Of a DNA stretch of 64,000 nt, positions 7,649 through 16,487 are shown in pieces. Position 1 is the first letter of the stretch, and every line of letters starts with the position of its first letter. The notes beneath the pieces are model-generated. The model was not told the origin of the DNA. It was given only the letters and a program-made list of their open reading frames with translations, and ran no database searches. The DNA is taken from contig NZ_JALLIK010000109.1 of assembly GCF_023093595.1 (NCBI RefSeq), positions 124,001 through 188,000 of the forward strand, read 5' to 3'. A program made the translations under genes and the position numbers. Origin of the DNA: Thauera aromatica_A (GTDB lineage Bacteria > Pseudomonadota > Gammaproteobacteria > Burkholderiales > Rhodocyclaceae).

Positions 7649-8899
7649 ATGACCCAAGCTTCTTCCGGCAGCGCCGACAGCCGCAACTTCCTCGGCGTCG
7701 CAGAGGCCCGCGCAGCGATCCTCGACGGGCTTTCGCCGATCTCCGGCTGGGAGCGTGTCGCGGTGCGCGCCGCGCTCGGCCGCGTGCTCGCCGAGGACGT
7801 GATCGCTCCCTACAACGTCCCCGCCCACGACAACTCGGCGATGGACGGCTACGCGGTGCGCGCCCAGGACCTCGCCGCCTCCACCGAGACGAGCCTGGCA
7901 ATCGTCGGCACCGCCTTCGCCGGGCGGCCGTTCTCCGGCATCGTCGGCGCCGGGCAGGCGGTGCGGATCATGACCGGCGCCTCGATTCCGCAGGGCGCCG
8001 ACACCGTCGTCGTCCAGGAAGTGGCGCGCCGCGAACACGACCGCGTGTTCATTCCCACCGGACAGAAGAAAGGGCAGAACCTGCGCCGCGCCGGCGAAGA
8101 CCTCGCCCAAGGCGGGGTCGCCCTCGCCGCCGGAACCCGCTGCGGCCCGGCCGAACTCGGCCTGATCGCCTCGCTCGGGATCGCCGAAGCCGCCGTCCGC
8201 CGGCCGCTGCGCGTCGCCTTCTTCTCCACCGGCGACGAGATCGCTTCCATCGGCCGTCCGCTCGGCCCCGGCGAAGTCTACGACAGCAACCGCTATACCC
8301 TCTTCGGCGCCCTCTCGCGGCTCGGTTGCGAGCTCCTCGACATGGGCGTCGTTCCCGACCGCCCCGAGGCGCTCGAGGCCGCCTTCCGCGACGCCGCGCT
8401 GACGGCCGACGTCGTCATCACCAGCGGCGGAGTCTCGGTGGGCGAAGCCGACTTCATCCGCCAGATGATGGCGCGCCTGGGCGAAGTGGCGTTCTGGAAG
8501 CTGGCGATCAAGCCCGGCCGACCGATGGCGTTCGGTCGCATCGGCGGCGCCGTGCTGTTCGGCCTGCCGGGCAACCCGGTGGCAGTGATGGTCACCTTCT
8601 ATCAGTTCGTGCACGATGCCCTGCTCAAGCTGATGGGGGTCAGCCCGCTGCCGCCGGCCGAGCGCTTCCCGGCGCGCGCCGACTTCAGCCTGCGCAAGCA
8701 GCCCGGCCGCACCGAGTACCTGCGCGGACGCCTGCAGCGCGCCCCCGGCGCCCTGTCCGTGGCACTCGCCGGCGCCCAAGGCTCGGGCGTGCTGAGTTCG
8801 ATGTCGGAAGCCGACTGCTTCGTCGTGCTGCCGGAAGACTGCACCGCGGTGCAGCCCGGCGACACGGTTCTCGTTCAGCCTTTCCACGGCCTGATGTAA
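7649..8899 (+). CDS. moeA: Molybdopterin molybdenumtransferase
   Basis: The protein has 416 residues. Family blocks include DNSAMDGYAVRA, GQAVRIMTGASIPQGADTVV, RRAGEDL, the MoCF-domain stretch VVITSGGVSVGEADF and KPGRPMAFG, and the GLPGNPVAVMVTF loop. MoeA inserts molybdate into adenylated molybdopterin. Its product would serve molybdoenzymes such as the one encoded at 49558-51966. rpiA starts 35 bases downstream, so the two may share a transcript. Confidence 0.95.
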   Translation: MTQASSGSADSRNFLGVAEARAAILDGLSPISGWERVAVRAALGRVLAEDVIAPYNVPAHDNSAMDGYAVRAQDLAASTETSLAIVGTAFAGRPFSGIVGAGQAVRIMTGASIPQGADTVVVQEVARREHDRVFIPTGQKKGQNLRRAGEDLAQGGVALAAGTRCGPAELGLIASLGIAEAAVRRPLRVAFFSTGDEIASIGRPLGPGEVYDSNRYTLFGALSRLGCELLDMGVVPDRPEALEAAFRDAALTADVVITSGGVSVGEADFIRQMMARLGEVAFWKLAIKPGRPMAFGRIGGAVLFGLPGNPVAVMVTFYQFVHDALLKLMGVSPLPPAERFPARADFSLRKQPGRTEYLRGRLQRAPGALSVALAGAQGSGVLSSMSEADCFVVLPEDCTAVQPGDTVLVQPFHGLM

Positions 8900-8934
8900 C
8901 AAATGCCGGCCGCAGCCCGCAGGGGCACACTCCC

Positions 8935-9606
8935 ATGACTCAGGACGAACTCAAGAAAGCTGCGGCGCTCGCTGCGCTCGATTACATCGTGGAAGGCAGT
9001 ATCGTCGGGGTCGGCACCGGCTCCACGGTGAACCACTTCATCGACGGCCTCGCCGGCCTCCGCAGCCGGATCCGTGGCGCCGTCTCCAGTTCCGAAGCCA
9101 GCTCGCAGCGCCTCGCCGCCCACGGCATCGACGTGTTCGACCTCAACGGCATCGAATCGCTACCGGTCTACGTGGATGGCGCAGACGAGATCGACCACGG
9201 CTTCGCCATGATCAAGGGCGGCGGCGGCGCACTGACGCGCGAGAAGATCGTCGCCGCGGTGTCCGAACGCTTCGTCTGCATCTGCGATGCGAGCAAGCGC
9301 GTCGACGTCCTTGGCCGCTTTCCGCTGCCGGTCGAAGTCATCCCGATGGCGAGCACCCACGTCGCCCGCGAACTGCGCCGGCTCGGCGGCGAGCCGAAGC
9401 TGCGCGAAGGCTTCGTCACCGACAACGGCAACCGGATCCTCGACGTCCACGGCCTGTCGATCACCGACCCGGTGGCACTGGAGGCGCGCATCAACCAGAT
9501 CGTCGGGGTGGTCACCAACGGCCTCTTCGCCGAACGCGGCGCCGACGTACTGCTGCTCGCCGGCGGGGGCGGAGTGGAACGGCTGGAGCGCGATCCGGCG
9601 CGCTAA
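8935..9606 (+). CDS. rpiA: Ribose-5-phosphate isomerase A
   Basis: The protein has 223 residues. Signature segments are VGVGTGSTVNHFID, YVDGADEIDHGFAMIKGGGGALTREKI and VTDNGNRILDVHG. It interconverts ribose-5-phosphate and ribulose-5-phosphate in the pentose phosphate and Calvin cycles, feeding the phosphoribulokinase encoded at 15605. The start MTQDELKKAAA follows the moeA stop closely. The frame is open upstream inside moeA, which is a shadow. Confidence 0.95.
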   Translation: MTQDELKKAAALAALDYIVEGSIVGVGTGSTVNHFIDGLAGLRSRIRGAVSSSEASSQRLAAHGIDVFDLNGIESLPVYVDGADEIDHGFAMIKGGGGALTREKIVAAVSERFVCICDASKRVDVLGRFPLPVEVIPMASTHVARELRRLGGEPKLREGFVTDNGNRILDVHGLSITDPVALEARINQIVGVVTNGLFAERGADVLLLAGGGGVERLERDPAR

Positions 9607-9713
9607 CCGCACGCCTCCGCGACGGACGGCGGGCAGGCGACGAGAAGCGCGCAACAAAAGCTTAACAATCCTCTGTTAGCCTGCAAGCCCTCCCGACTGG
9701 ACTCCTGGCAACA

Positions 9714-10421
9714 ATGACGGAACACACGCTGAAGCAGTTCGACATCGACCTCGACAGGATCCGCCGCGGCGTCCTGCAGATGGGCGGCATGGTCGAAGCC
9801 CAGTTCACGAAAGCGCTGGAAGGATTGCGCAGCGGCGACATGGCCTCGATCGAAGCGGCGATCGAGGCCGACAAATCGGTCAACCTCGAGCAGATCCGGC
9901 TCGACGACGCCTGCACTCACATCATTGCCAAGCATCAGCCGACCGCCCGCGACCTGCGCCTGCTGCTGACGGTCATCAAGACCGTATCCGACCTCGAGCG
10001 CGTCGGCGACGAAGCCAAGAAGATCGCCAAAGCGGCCCGACGCCTGCACGCGAACGACACCACCTCTCCCCCGAAAGTCGGACTCAGCCACGCGACCCAG
10101 CTGGCGCTCGAGATGCTGCGCTCCGCACTCGACGGCTTCGCCCGCGGCGACGCCGGCGAGATCGATGCAATCCGGCTCAAGGACACCGAAGTCGACAGCG
10201 ATTTCAAGGGCATCACGCGCCAGCTGATCACCTACATGGTGGAGGATCCGCGCACCATCACCAGCAGCCTGGAGCTGCTGTTCATCGCCAAGGCGATCGA
10301 GCGCATCGGAGACCATGCGCTGAACATCGCCGAACATGTGGTCTATATGGTGAGCGGCGAAGACGTGCGCTTCACCAAAGCCCAGGCCAGCGGGATGAAC
10401 GGCACGGAAGCCCGCCCGTAG
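9714..10421 (+). CDS. phoU: Phosphate-specific transport regulator PhoU
   Basis: The protein has 235 residues and is all-helical, with the two repeated PhoU domains: ELRRI/E-type metal-site helices around DLRLLLTVIKTVSDLERVGDEAKKIA and ELLFIAKAIERIGDHALNIAEHVVY. PhoU damps the Pho regulon through the PstSCAB transporter and PhoR. No pst or phoBR genes are adjacent here. Two polyphosphate-linked genes (this and 12381-13862) lie within 4 kb. Confidence 0.94.
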   Translation: MTEHTLKQFDIDLDRIRRGVLQMGGMVEAQFTKALEGLRSGDMASIEAAIEADKSVNLEQIRLDDACTHIIAKHQPTARDLRLLLTVIKTVSDLERVGDEAKKIAKAARRLHANDTTSPPKVGLSHATQLALEMLRSALDGFARGDAGEIDAIRLKDTEVDSDFKGITRQLITYMVEDPRTITSSLELLFIAKAIERIGDHALNIAEHVVYMVSGEDVRFTKAQASGMNGTEARP

Positions 10422-10454
10422 CTGCACCATCCCGGACACGGGCGGTGAAACAAC

Positions 10455-10483
10455 ACGGGGGGATGGCATCGCCATCCCCCCGT
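10455..10483. terminator. 13-bp perfect hairpin between convergent phoU and yggX
   Basis: ACGGGGGGATGGC (10455-10467) and GCCATCCCCCCGT (10471-10483) pair over 13 bp around a 3-base loop. It sits between the ends of two convergent genes, so it probably terminates from both sides, although no T-run is present. Confidence 0.55.
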
Positions 10484-10531
10484 CTCGCTTGGCGGGGAGC
10501 GAGGCCCCGCCCATGTCCTGATCTGCCCGGC

Positions 10532-10804
10532 TTACTGGCTGGGCGGCACGTAGCCCGAAACCTGGTCGGCGCCCCCTTCGAAGAAGTGCTTTTCCATCTG
10601 CTCGGACAGATACTTGCGCGCCCGCGGCTCCATCAGGTTGAGGCGGTTCTCGTTGATCAGCATGGTCTGGTACTTGACCCATTGCTGCCACGCTTCTTTC
10701 GACACGTTGTCGAAAATCCGCTTGCCGAGCGCGCCCGGCACCGGGGGCAGGTCGAGGCCTTCGGCCTCGCGTCCGAGTTTGACGCAGTTCACCATGCGAG
10801 CCAT
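10532..10804 (-). CDS. Fe(2+)-trafficking protein YggX
   Basis: The protein has 90 residues, the family length. It begins MARMVNCVKLGREAEGLD with the conserved Cys7, and contains RIFDNVSKEAWQQWVKYQTM and the C-terminal YVPP. YggX-type proteins protect iron-sulfur clusters from oxidative damage and may handle labile iron. It lies 80 bases downstream of argA's end but is read separately in the same direction. Confidence 0.94.
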   Translation of the reverse strand: MARMVNCVKLGREAEGLDLPPVPGALGKRIFDNVSKEAWQQWVKYQTMLINENRLNLMEPRARKYLSEQMEKHFFEGGADQVSGYVPPSQ

Positions 10805-10883
10805 GTTGCTATCCTTTTGCTGTCGGGTTCATCGGAACTTTGATCGCGCATTTTAGCCGATTCGGCCGCGCCCGCCCGCCGCA

Positions 10884-12269
10884 TCACAGCGCCTTCACGA
10901 ACACCTTCGAGCGGCGCTGCAGGTTGTAGAGCTCGCGCTTCTTGCGCGGCAGGGCCTCGGGGCCGATTTCGTTGAAGCCGCGCTCGCGGAACCAGTGCGC
11001 GGTGCGGGTGGTGAGCACGAACAGGCGTTCGAGCCGCTGCAGCCGCGCGCGCCGCTCGATGCGGCGCAGCAGCTGGTCGCCGAGGCCGGCCCGGCGGTAC
11101 TCGTGGGTCACCGCCAGGCAGGCCAGCTCGGCGGCATTGTCCTCGCTGAACGGGTAGAGCGCAGCGCAGCCGACCAGCACCCCGTCATGCTCGACGACGC
11201 TGAAGCGCTCGATTTCCTGCTCGAGCAGCTCGCGCCCGCGGCGCACCAGGGTGCCGTCGGCCTCCATCGGCGAGATCAGCGCCACCAGCGCGCCGACGTC
11301 ATCCACCGTCGCCTCGCGCAGGCGGAACAGCGGGTCGCGCGCGACCACCGTGCCGACCCCGGCATGAGTGAAGAACTCGAGCAGGAGGCCGCCGTCGAGG
11401 TCGTGATCGATCAGGTGGCAGCGCGCCACCCCCTTGCGCACCGCGCGGATCGCGCACGGCAGGAACAGGTGCAGGTCCTCGGTCAGCCCTTCGCCGGTGT
11501 CGAGCTTGGCCTGCGCCTCGTCGGCGGTGACCGACTCGACGAGCTGCCCCTCGGCGTCGAGCAGGCCGGGCGCATCGCACAGGTAGATCAGCTTCTCGGC
11601 CTTCAGCGCCACCGCCACCGCCTCGGCCACCTCCTCCATCGCCAGATTGAAGATCTCGCCCGCCGGCGACACCCCGAGCGGCGTGATCAGCACCACGTTC
11701 TGCTGGTCGAGGTCGGCGTTGATTTCCTCGGCGATGATCTTGCGCACCGCTCCGGTGTATTGGTAATCGACCCCATCGACCACCCCGACCGGGCGCGCAG
11801 TGATGAAATTGCCGCCGGTGACGCGGATGTAGCTGCCCGCCATCGGCGTGTTGGGCAAGCCTTGGGAGAGCAGCGCCTCGACTTCGACACGGGTCACCGC
11901 CATCGCCGATTTCACGCATTCGAGCGCCTCGGCGTCGGTCACCCGCAGGCCGTGGTGAAAGCGCGGCTCCAGCCCGCGGCGAGCCAGCTCGACGTCGATC
12001 TGCGGGCGGGCGCCATGCACCAGCACCAGGCGGATGCCCAGCGCCGCCAGCAGGTTGCAGTCGTAGGCCAGGCTCTGTGCGCGCTCTCCGGCAGCGACTT
12101 CGCCGCCGAAACCGACGACGAAAGTGCGCCCCCGAAAGGCATGGATGTAGGGTGCCGCGCCGCGCACCCAGGCGACGAAGCGCGCCGTCGCGTCATCGAC
12201 CCTGGGCGCGCGGGCCGCGCCCGGGGACGGGGGAGAAGAAGGGGACGTGGAGCTGGATTCGGTGTTCAC
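10884..12269 (-). CDS. argA: Amino-acid N-acetyltransferase (N-acetylglutamate synthase)
   Basis: From the GTG chosen the protein has 461 residues. The N-terminal amino-acid-kinase-like domain (VVGFGGEVAAGE, LVLVHGARPQ, GGNFITARPVGVVDG) is followed by a C-terminal GNAT domain (AELACLAVTHEYRRAGLGDQLL, LFVLTTRTAHWFRERGF). It makes N-acetylglutamate, the first step of arginine synthesis, and is normally arginine-inhibited. The start is uncertain: a TTG 30 bases upstream and codons further inside are also in frame. It lies downstream of the polyphosphate gene, 111 bases away. Confidence 0.93.
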   Translation of the reverse strand: MNTESSSTSPSSPPSPGAARAPRVDDATARFVAWVRGAAPYIHAFRGRTFVVGFGGEVAAGERAQSLAYDCNLLAALGIRLVLVHGARPQIDVELARRGLEPRFHHGLRVTDAEALECVKSAMAVTRVEVEALLSQGLPNTPMAGSYIRVTGGNFITARPVGVVDGVDYQYTGAVRKIIAEEINADLDQQNVVLITPLGVSPAGEIFNLAMEEVAEAVAVALKAEKLIYLCDAPGLLDAEGQLVESVTADEAQAKLDTGEGLTEDLHLFLPCAIRAVRKGVARCHLIDHDLDGGLLLEFFTHAGVGTVVARDPLFRLREATVDDVGALVALISPMEADGTLVRRGRELLEQEIERFSVVEHDGVLVGCAALYPFSEDNAAELACLAVTHEYRRAGLGDQLLRRIERRARLQRLERLFVLTTRTAHWFRERGFNEIGPEALPRKKRELYNLQRRSKVFVKAL

Positions 12270-12380
12270 ACATTCACCACTGCGGCATCGACCGGGCAAA
12301 GGCGCGGCCGGGGGCTGGATCGAATGCCGGGATTCTAGCCCGAATGCACGCCCCGGTTCGCGCCCGCCCCGCCACCGGGC

Positions 12381-13862
12381 TCATCCGAGCGCCGCTTCCA
12401 GGCGTTCGCAGATCGTGCGCAGGACCTTGATCCGGGCAAAATGCTTGTCGTCGGCCTCGACCAGGGTCCAGGGCGCATATTCGGTGCTGGTGCGATCGAC
12501 CATGTCGCACACCGCGCGGCTATAGTCGTCCCACTTGTCGCGGTTGCGCCAGTCCTCCGCGCTGATCTTGAAGCGCTTGTGCGGCTGGGCTTCCCGCTCC
12601 CGGAAGCGCGCCAGCTGTTCGTCCCTGCCGACCGCCAGCCAGAACTTCACCACCACCGCCCCGGCCGCGACGAGCTGATCCTCGAAATCGTTGATCTCGG
12701 CGTAGGCCCGCATCCAGTCGGCCTCGGAGCAGAACCCTTCGACCCGTTCGACCAGCACGCGGCCGTACCAGGAGCGGTCGAACACGACGACCTTGCCGCG
12801 CGGCGGCAGATGCCGCCAGAAGCGCCACAGGTAGGGCTGGGCGCGCTCTTCCTCGGTCGGTGCGGCGATCGGCACGATGCGGTACTGGCGCGCATCGAGG
12901 GCGCCGACCACGCGCCGGATCGCCCCGCCCTTACCGGCCGCGTCCATGCCTTCGAACACCAGCACCAGCGCGCGCCGGCGAAAGGCCGCCGAGCGCGACA
13001 GCAGGGCCAGCCGGCCCTGCAGCGGCTCGAGCAGTTCGTCGTACTCCTTGCGCTTCATGTCCTGGCGCACCAGGGTATCGAGCACATTGACCCGATCGAT
13101 GCGCGGCGGCAGGGGCGCCACCGACAGGCGCGCCATCCAGTGCTGGCTTGCCGCGTCGAGGCGGCGGCGCAGCGCGGCGAGCAGGGTGCGGCCGGCAAAC
13201 AGCGCACGATAATTCGGGTCCGAGCCATCGACGATCAGCCACGGCGCCTCGCCGGTGCTGGTGGTGCGCAGCACATGGCCCGCCACTTCACGGTAGCGGT
13301 CGTAGCGCGCATAAAAGCGCCAGTCGCGCGCGGTGATCCGCCAGCGCGTGCGCGCGTCCTTTTCCAGCTCCCGCAGGCGCCTCTTCTGCGCCGCCTTCGA
13401 CAGATGGAACCAGAACTTGATCAGCAGCACGCCCTCGTGCGCGAGCATGGTCTCGAAACGGCGGATCTCGTCCAGGCGCTGGTCCAGTTCAGCCTTCTTG
13501 CAGCTGCGCTCGACACGCTCGCGGATGGGCTGGGCGTACCAGTTGTTGAACAGCACGCCGATCTTGCCGCGCGGCGGCAGCGCACGCCAGAAGCGCCACA
13601 TGAACGGACGCTCGGCCTCTTCTGCGGTCGGCGCATCGAACGCCCAGGACTGGATGTGGCGCGGGTCCATCCACTCGTTGAGCAGGTTCACCGTCTCGCT
13701 CTTGCCCGCGCCATCGACGCCGTTGATCAGCACCACGACGGCGAACTGGCCGAGTTCGAGCAGATCGAACTGGGCATCGAGAAGTTCGGCGCGCAGGCCG
13801 GGCACCGCCGCGTCGTAGTCCTCCGTCGTGGTGCAGTGGCCGAGTTCGGCGGATTCGAACAT
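12381..13862 (-). CDS. pap: Polyphosphate:AMP phosphotransferase (two PPK2 domains)
   Basis: The protein has 493 residues and two tandem PPK2 domains. Each has a Walker A-like loop (GVDGAGKSE near residue 47, GMDAAGKGG near residue 304), a lid segment (ALPPRGKIGVLFNNWY and HLPPRGKVVVFDRSWYG) and a KFWLHLSK-like helix. Tandem PPK2 proteins of this size phosphorylate AMP to ADP with polyphosphate. This could regenerate ADP/ATP under energy stress. A start at MFESAELGH fits the family N-terminus. Confidence 0.9.
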   Translation of the reverse strand: MFESAELGHCTTTEDYDAAVPGLRAELLDAQFDLLELGQFAVVVLINGVDGAGKSETVNLLNEWMDPRHIQSWAFDAPTAEEAERPFMWRFWRALPPRGKIGVLFNNWYAQPIRERVERSCKKAELDQRLDEIRRFETMLAHEGVLLIKFWFHLSKAAQKRRLRELEKDARTRWRITARDWRFYARYDRYREVAGHVLRTTSTGEAPWLIVDGSDPNYRALFAGRTLLAALRRRLDAASQHWMARLSVAPLPPRIDRVNVLDTLVRQDMKRKEYDELLEPLQGRLALLSRSAAFRRRALVLVFEGMDAAGKGGAIRRVVGALDARQYRIVPIAAPTEEERAQPYLWRFWRHLPPRGKVVVFDRSWYGRVLVERVEGFCSEADWMRAYAEINDFEDQLVAAGAVVVKFWLAVGRDEQLARFREREAQPHKRFKISAEDWRNRDKWDDYSRAVCDMVDRTSTEYAPWTLVEADDKHFARIKVLRTICERLEAALG

Positions 13863-13929
13863 GCGATGGACTCCTTCGTCGATCTGCGACCATCGGCAGC
13901 AGGCCGCGCAAGCGGCGCGGGCGCGACCT

Positions 13930-14652
13930 TCAGAAATCGCCCCAGCGTGCCTGCACCACCGCGAGCGCGGCCAGGCCGGCGGTTTCGGTGCGCAGCACGC
14001 GCGGCCCCAGGCTCACGCGCTGGCAGCCGGCGGCATCGGCCGCGGCCAGCTCGGCTTCGCTCCAGCCGCCTTCCGGGCCGACCAGCAGGTGCACGCCGGC
14101 CGGCGGCCGCGGGGCGTCGGCAAAGCCGCTCGCCCCGCCCGGCGCGAGCAGGTAGTTGCGGGCCTCGCGATGGCTCGCCAGCCACTGCCCCAGCGCCTGC
14201 ACCGGCCGTACTTCGGGAATGCGGTTGCGCCCGCACTGCTCGCATGCCGACACCGCCACCTGCTGCCAGTGCGCCACGCGTTTGTCGGCGCGCTCGCCGC
14301 CCAGGCGCAGCACCGAGCGCTCGGCCTGCACCGGCTGGATCGCGGCGACACCGAGCTCGACCGCCTTCTGCACGATCCAGTCCATTTTGTCGCCGGTCGC
14401 CAGCGCCTGCACCAGCACCACCTGCAGCGGCGACTCGCGATCGGCCGCGCTGCGTTCGCCGAGCACGGCCACGGCCGTCTTGCCGCGCACCACCAGGCGC
14501 GCGGCGACCTCACCCCCCTCGCCATCGAACAGGGCCAGCGCCTCGCCCTCGCGCAGCCGCAGGACGCGCAGGGCATGGTGGGCGAGCGCCTCGGGCAGCA
14601 CCACTTCGCCCCCCGCAGGCAGGCGATCCGGAAAGTGGAAACGTGAAATCAT
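13930..14652 (-). CDS. rsmE: 16S rRNA (uracil(1498)-N(3))-methyltransferase
   Basis: The protein has 240 residues. It begins MISRFHFPDRLPAGGEV with the PUA-like domain (AHHALRVLRLREGE) and ends with the SPOUT knot (LLVGPEGGWSEAEL, VSLGPRVLRTETAGLAAL). It methylates U1498 of 16S rRNA. The frame is open far upstream, over the divergent phosphatase gene, but that is a shadow. A minus-strand TATAAT at 14664-14659 lies only 6 bases from the ATG, suggesting a leaderless transcript. Confidence 0.94.
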   Translation of the reverse strand: MISRFHFPDRLPAGGEVVLPEALAHHALRVLRLREGEALALFDGEGGEVAARLVVRGKTAVAVLGERSAADRESPLQVVLVQALATGDKMDWIVQKAVELGVAAIQPVQAERSVLRLGGERADKRVAHWQQVAVSACEQCGRNRIPEVRPVQALGQWLASHREARNYLLAPGGASGFADAPRPPAGVHLLVGPEGGWSEAELAAADAAGCQRVSLGPRVLRTETAGLAALAVVQARWGDF

Positions 14653-14658
14653 CGTAAG

Positions 14659-14664
14659 ATTATA
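14659..14664 (-). promoter_or_regulatory. -10 box for rsmE, leaderless arrangement
   Basis: A perfect TATAAT on the minus strand ends 6 bases before the rsmE ATG. Normal spacing would put transcription start on or one base before the A of the ATG. No ribosome binding site is seen upstream. A matching -35 box was not found. Confidence 0.45.
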
Positions 14665-14703
14665 GGCCCGAGCACCGCTCACCCGACCGGCAAGGAGTCC
14701 GTC

Positions 14704-15513
14704 ATGCCCACCGCCTCGCAGCGCCTCGCGCGCGCCCGAGCGCTCGAATCCCTGGTGCGCGACATCGCGCGCGAGGAAATCCTGCCGCGCTACCTGAAGT
14801 CGTCGCGCAGCCGCAAGGCCGACGGCTCGCTGTTTACCGAAGCCGACCTCATCTCCCAGCACCGCTTTTCCGAAGCGCTGCCGCAGTTGCTGCCGGGCGC
14901 GGTGCTCGGCGAAGAGATGAGCGCCGCCGAACAGGCCGTGCTCTGGAACGAAGGCGGGCGCGGCCTGTGGTGCATCGACCCCATCGACGGCACCACCAAT
15001 TTTGCCAACGGCATTCCGCTGTTCGCCGTCTCGATCGCCTACCTGATCAACCACCAGCCGGTCCTCGGCGTCGTCTACAACCCGATCACCGATGAATCCT
15101 TCTACGCCGCCCGCGGCGCCGGCGCCTTCCTCAACGGCACCGAACTGCCGCTGCGCCCGAGCGCGGCCTCGCTCCACGACGCCGTCGCCGGAGTGGATTT
15201 CAAGCGCATCAGCCACCATCTCGGCGACGAGCTCGCCGTGCGCCCCCCCTACTACTCCCAGCGCAACTTCGGTTCGAGCGCGCTCGAATGGTGTTTCGTC
15301 GCCGCCGGCCGCCTCGATGTCTATCTGCATGGCGGGCAGATGCTGTGGGATTACGCCGCGGGCTGCCTGATCCTCGCCGAGGCCGGCGGCCAGGCCGAAG
15401 CGCTCGACGGCGGGACGCTGATGTCGGGACCGGCGATCAAGCGCGGAGTGATTACCGCGGCCAGCCCGGCGCTGTTTGCCGAATGGTCGGCCTGGGTCAA
15501 GGGACACTCCTGA
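14704..15513 (+). CDS. Inositol monophosphatase family protein
   Basis: The protein has 269 residues. Metal-binding motifs of the Li+-sensitive phosphatase family are GEEM and CIDPIDGTTNFANGI, with a late WDYAAGCLILAEAGG block. Candidate substrates are inositol-1-phosphate, PAP or a sugar bisphosphate; sequence alone does not decide. It lies 91 bases upstream of phosphoribulokinase, so a fructose-1,6-bisphosphatase-like role in the Calvin cycle is conceivable, but that is inference from position only. Confidence 0.87.
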   Translation: MPTASQRLARARALESLVRDIAREEILPRYLKSSRSRKADGSLFTEADLISQHRFSEALPQLLPGAVLGEEMSAAEQAVLWNEGGRGLWCIDPIDGTTNFANGIPLFAVSIAYLINHQPVLGVVYNPITDESFYAARGAGAFLNGTELPLRPSAASLHDAVAGVDFKRISHHLGDELAVRPPYYSQRNFGSSALEWCFVAAGRLDVYLHGGQMLWDYAAGCLILAEAGGQAEALDGGTLMSGPAIKRGVITAASPALFAEWSAWVKGHS

Positions 15514-15604
15514 CCCGCCCCGCCTCCAGCACGCTTTTCCGCCCCCTGCGGCGGCCCCCACCACCGCGCCGCTCCGACAGCGCACGCCTCCGGCGGAGAC
15601 CACC

Positions 15605-16480
15605 ATGTCCATGAAGCACCCGATCATCGCCGTCACCGGCTCGTCCGGCGCCGGCACCACCACGGTCAAACACACTTTCGAGGCGATCTTCCAGCGCGAA
15701 AGCGTCAATGCGGCGATCGTCGAAGGCGATAGCTTCCATCGCTATACCCGGGCGGAAATGCAAGCCCTGATCGAGGACGCCGAGCGCACCCACCTGCGCG
15801 GCATCAGCCATTTCGGCCCGGAGGCGAACCTGCTCGCCGAGCTCGAAAGCCTGTTCCGCGCCTACGGCGAGTCGGCCACCGGGCGGCGGCGCTACTACAT
15901 TCACAACGAAGCCGAGTCGATGCGCTGGAACCTGCCGATGGGCACGTTCACCGAATGGGAAGACCTGCCGGTGGGGACCGACTGCCTGTTCTACGAAGGC
16001 CTGCACGGCGCCCTGGTCACCGGCGAAGTCGACGTCGCCCGCCATGTCGATCTGCTGATCGGCGTGGTGCCGATCATCAACCTCGAATGGATCCAGAAGC
16101 TGCATCGCGACACCAAGCTCCGTGGCTACACCGCCGAGGCGGTCCAGGACACCATCCTGCGCCGGATGCACGACTACGTGCACCACATCGTGCCCCAGTT
16201 CGCCCGCACCCACATCAACTTCCAGCGCGTGCCGGTGGTCGACACCTCGAATCCCTTCATCGCCACCAGCGTCCCGACCCAGGACGAATCAATGGTGGTG
16301 ATCCGCTTCAAGGACCCGCGCGGCGTCGACTTCCCCTACCTGCTGCGCATGATCCACGATTCATTCATGAGCCGCGCCAACACCATCGTGATCCCGGGGG
16401 GAAAGCTCGACCTGGCGATGCAGCTGATCCTCACGCCGCTGATCTGGAAGCTGATGGAACGCCGCCGGCAGTGGGTGTGA
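15605..16480 (+). CDS. prk: Phosphoribulokinase
   Basis: The protein has 291 residues, the size of the proteobacterial form. The P-loop is VTGSSGAGTTTVK. Other blocks are VEGDSFHRYTRAEM, HFGPEANLLAEL, GTFTEWEDLP and FYEGLHGALVTGEVDVARHVDLL. It phosphorylates ribulose-5-phosphate to ribulose-1,5-bisphosphate and is diagnostic for a Calvin cycle. Rubisco genes are not in the window. The start MSMKHPIIAVTGSS is preceded by GGAGACC. Downstream is the metal-gene block on the opposite strand. Confidence 0.94.
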   Translation: MSMKHPIIAVTGSSGAGTTTVKHTFEAIFQRESVNAAIVEGDSFHRYTRAEMQALIEDAERTHLRGISHFGPEANLLAELESLFRAYGESATGRRRYYIHNEAESMRWNLPMGTFTEWEDLPVGTDCLFYEGLHGALVTGEVDVARHVDLLIGVVPIINLEWIQKLHRDTKLRGYTAEAVQDTILRRMHDYVHHIVPQFARTHINFQRVPVVDTSNPFIATSVPTQDESMVVIRFKDPRGVDFPYLLRMIHDSFMSRANTIVIPGGKLDLAMQLILTPLIWKLMERRRQWV

Positions 16481-16487
16481 GCCGCCC

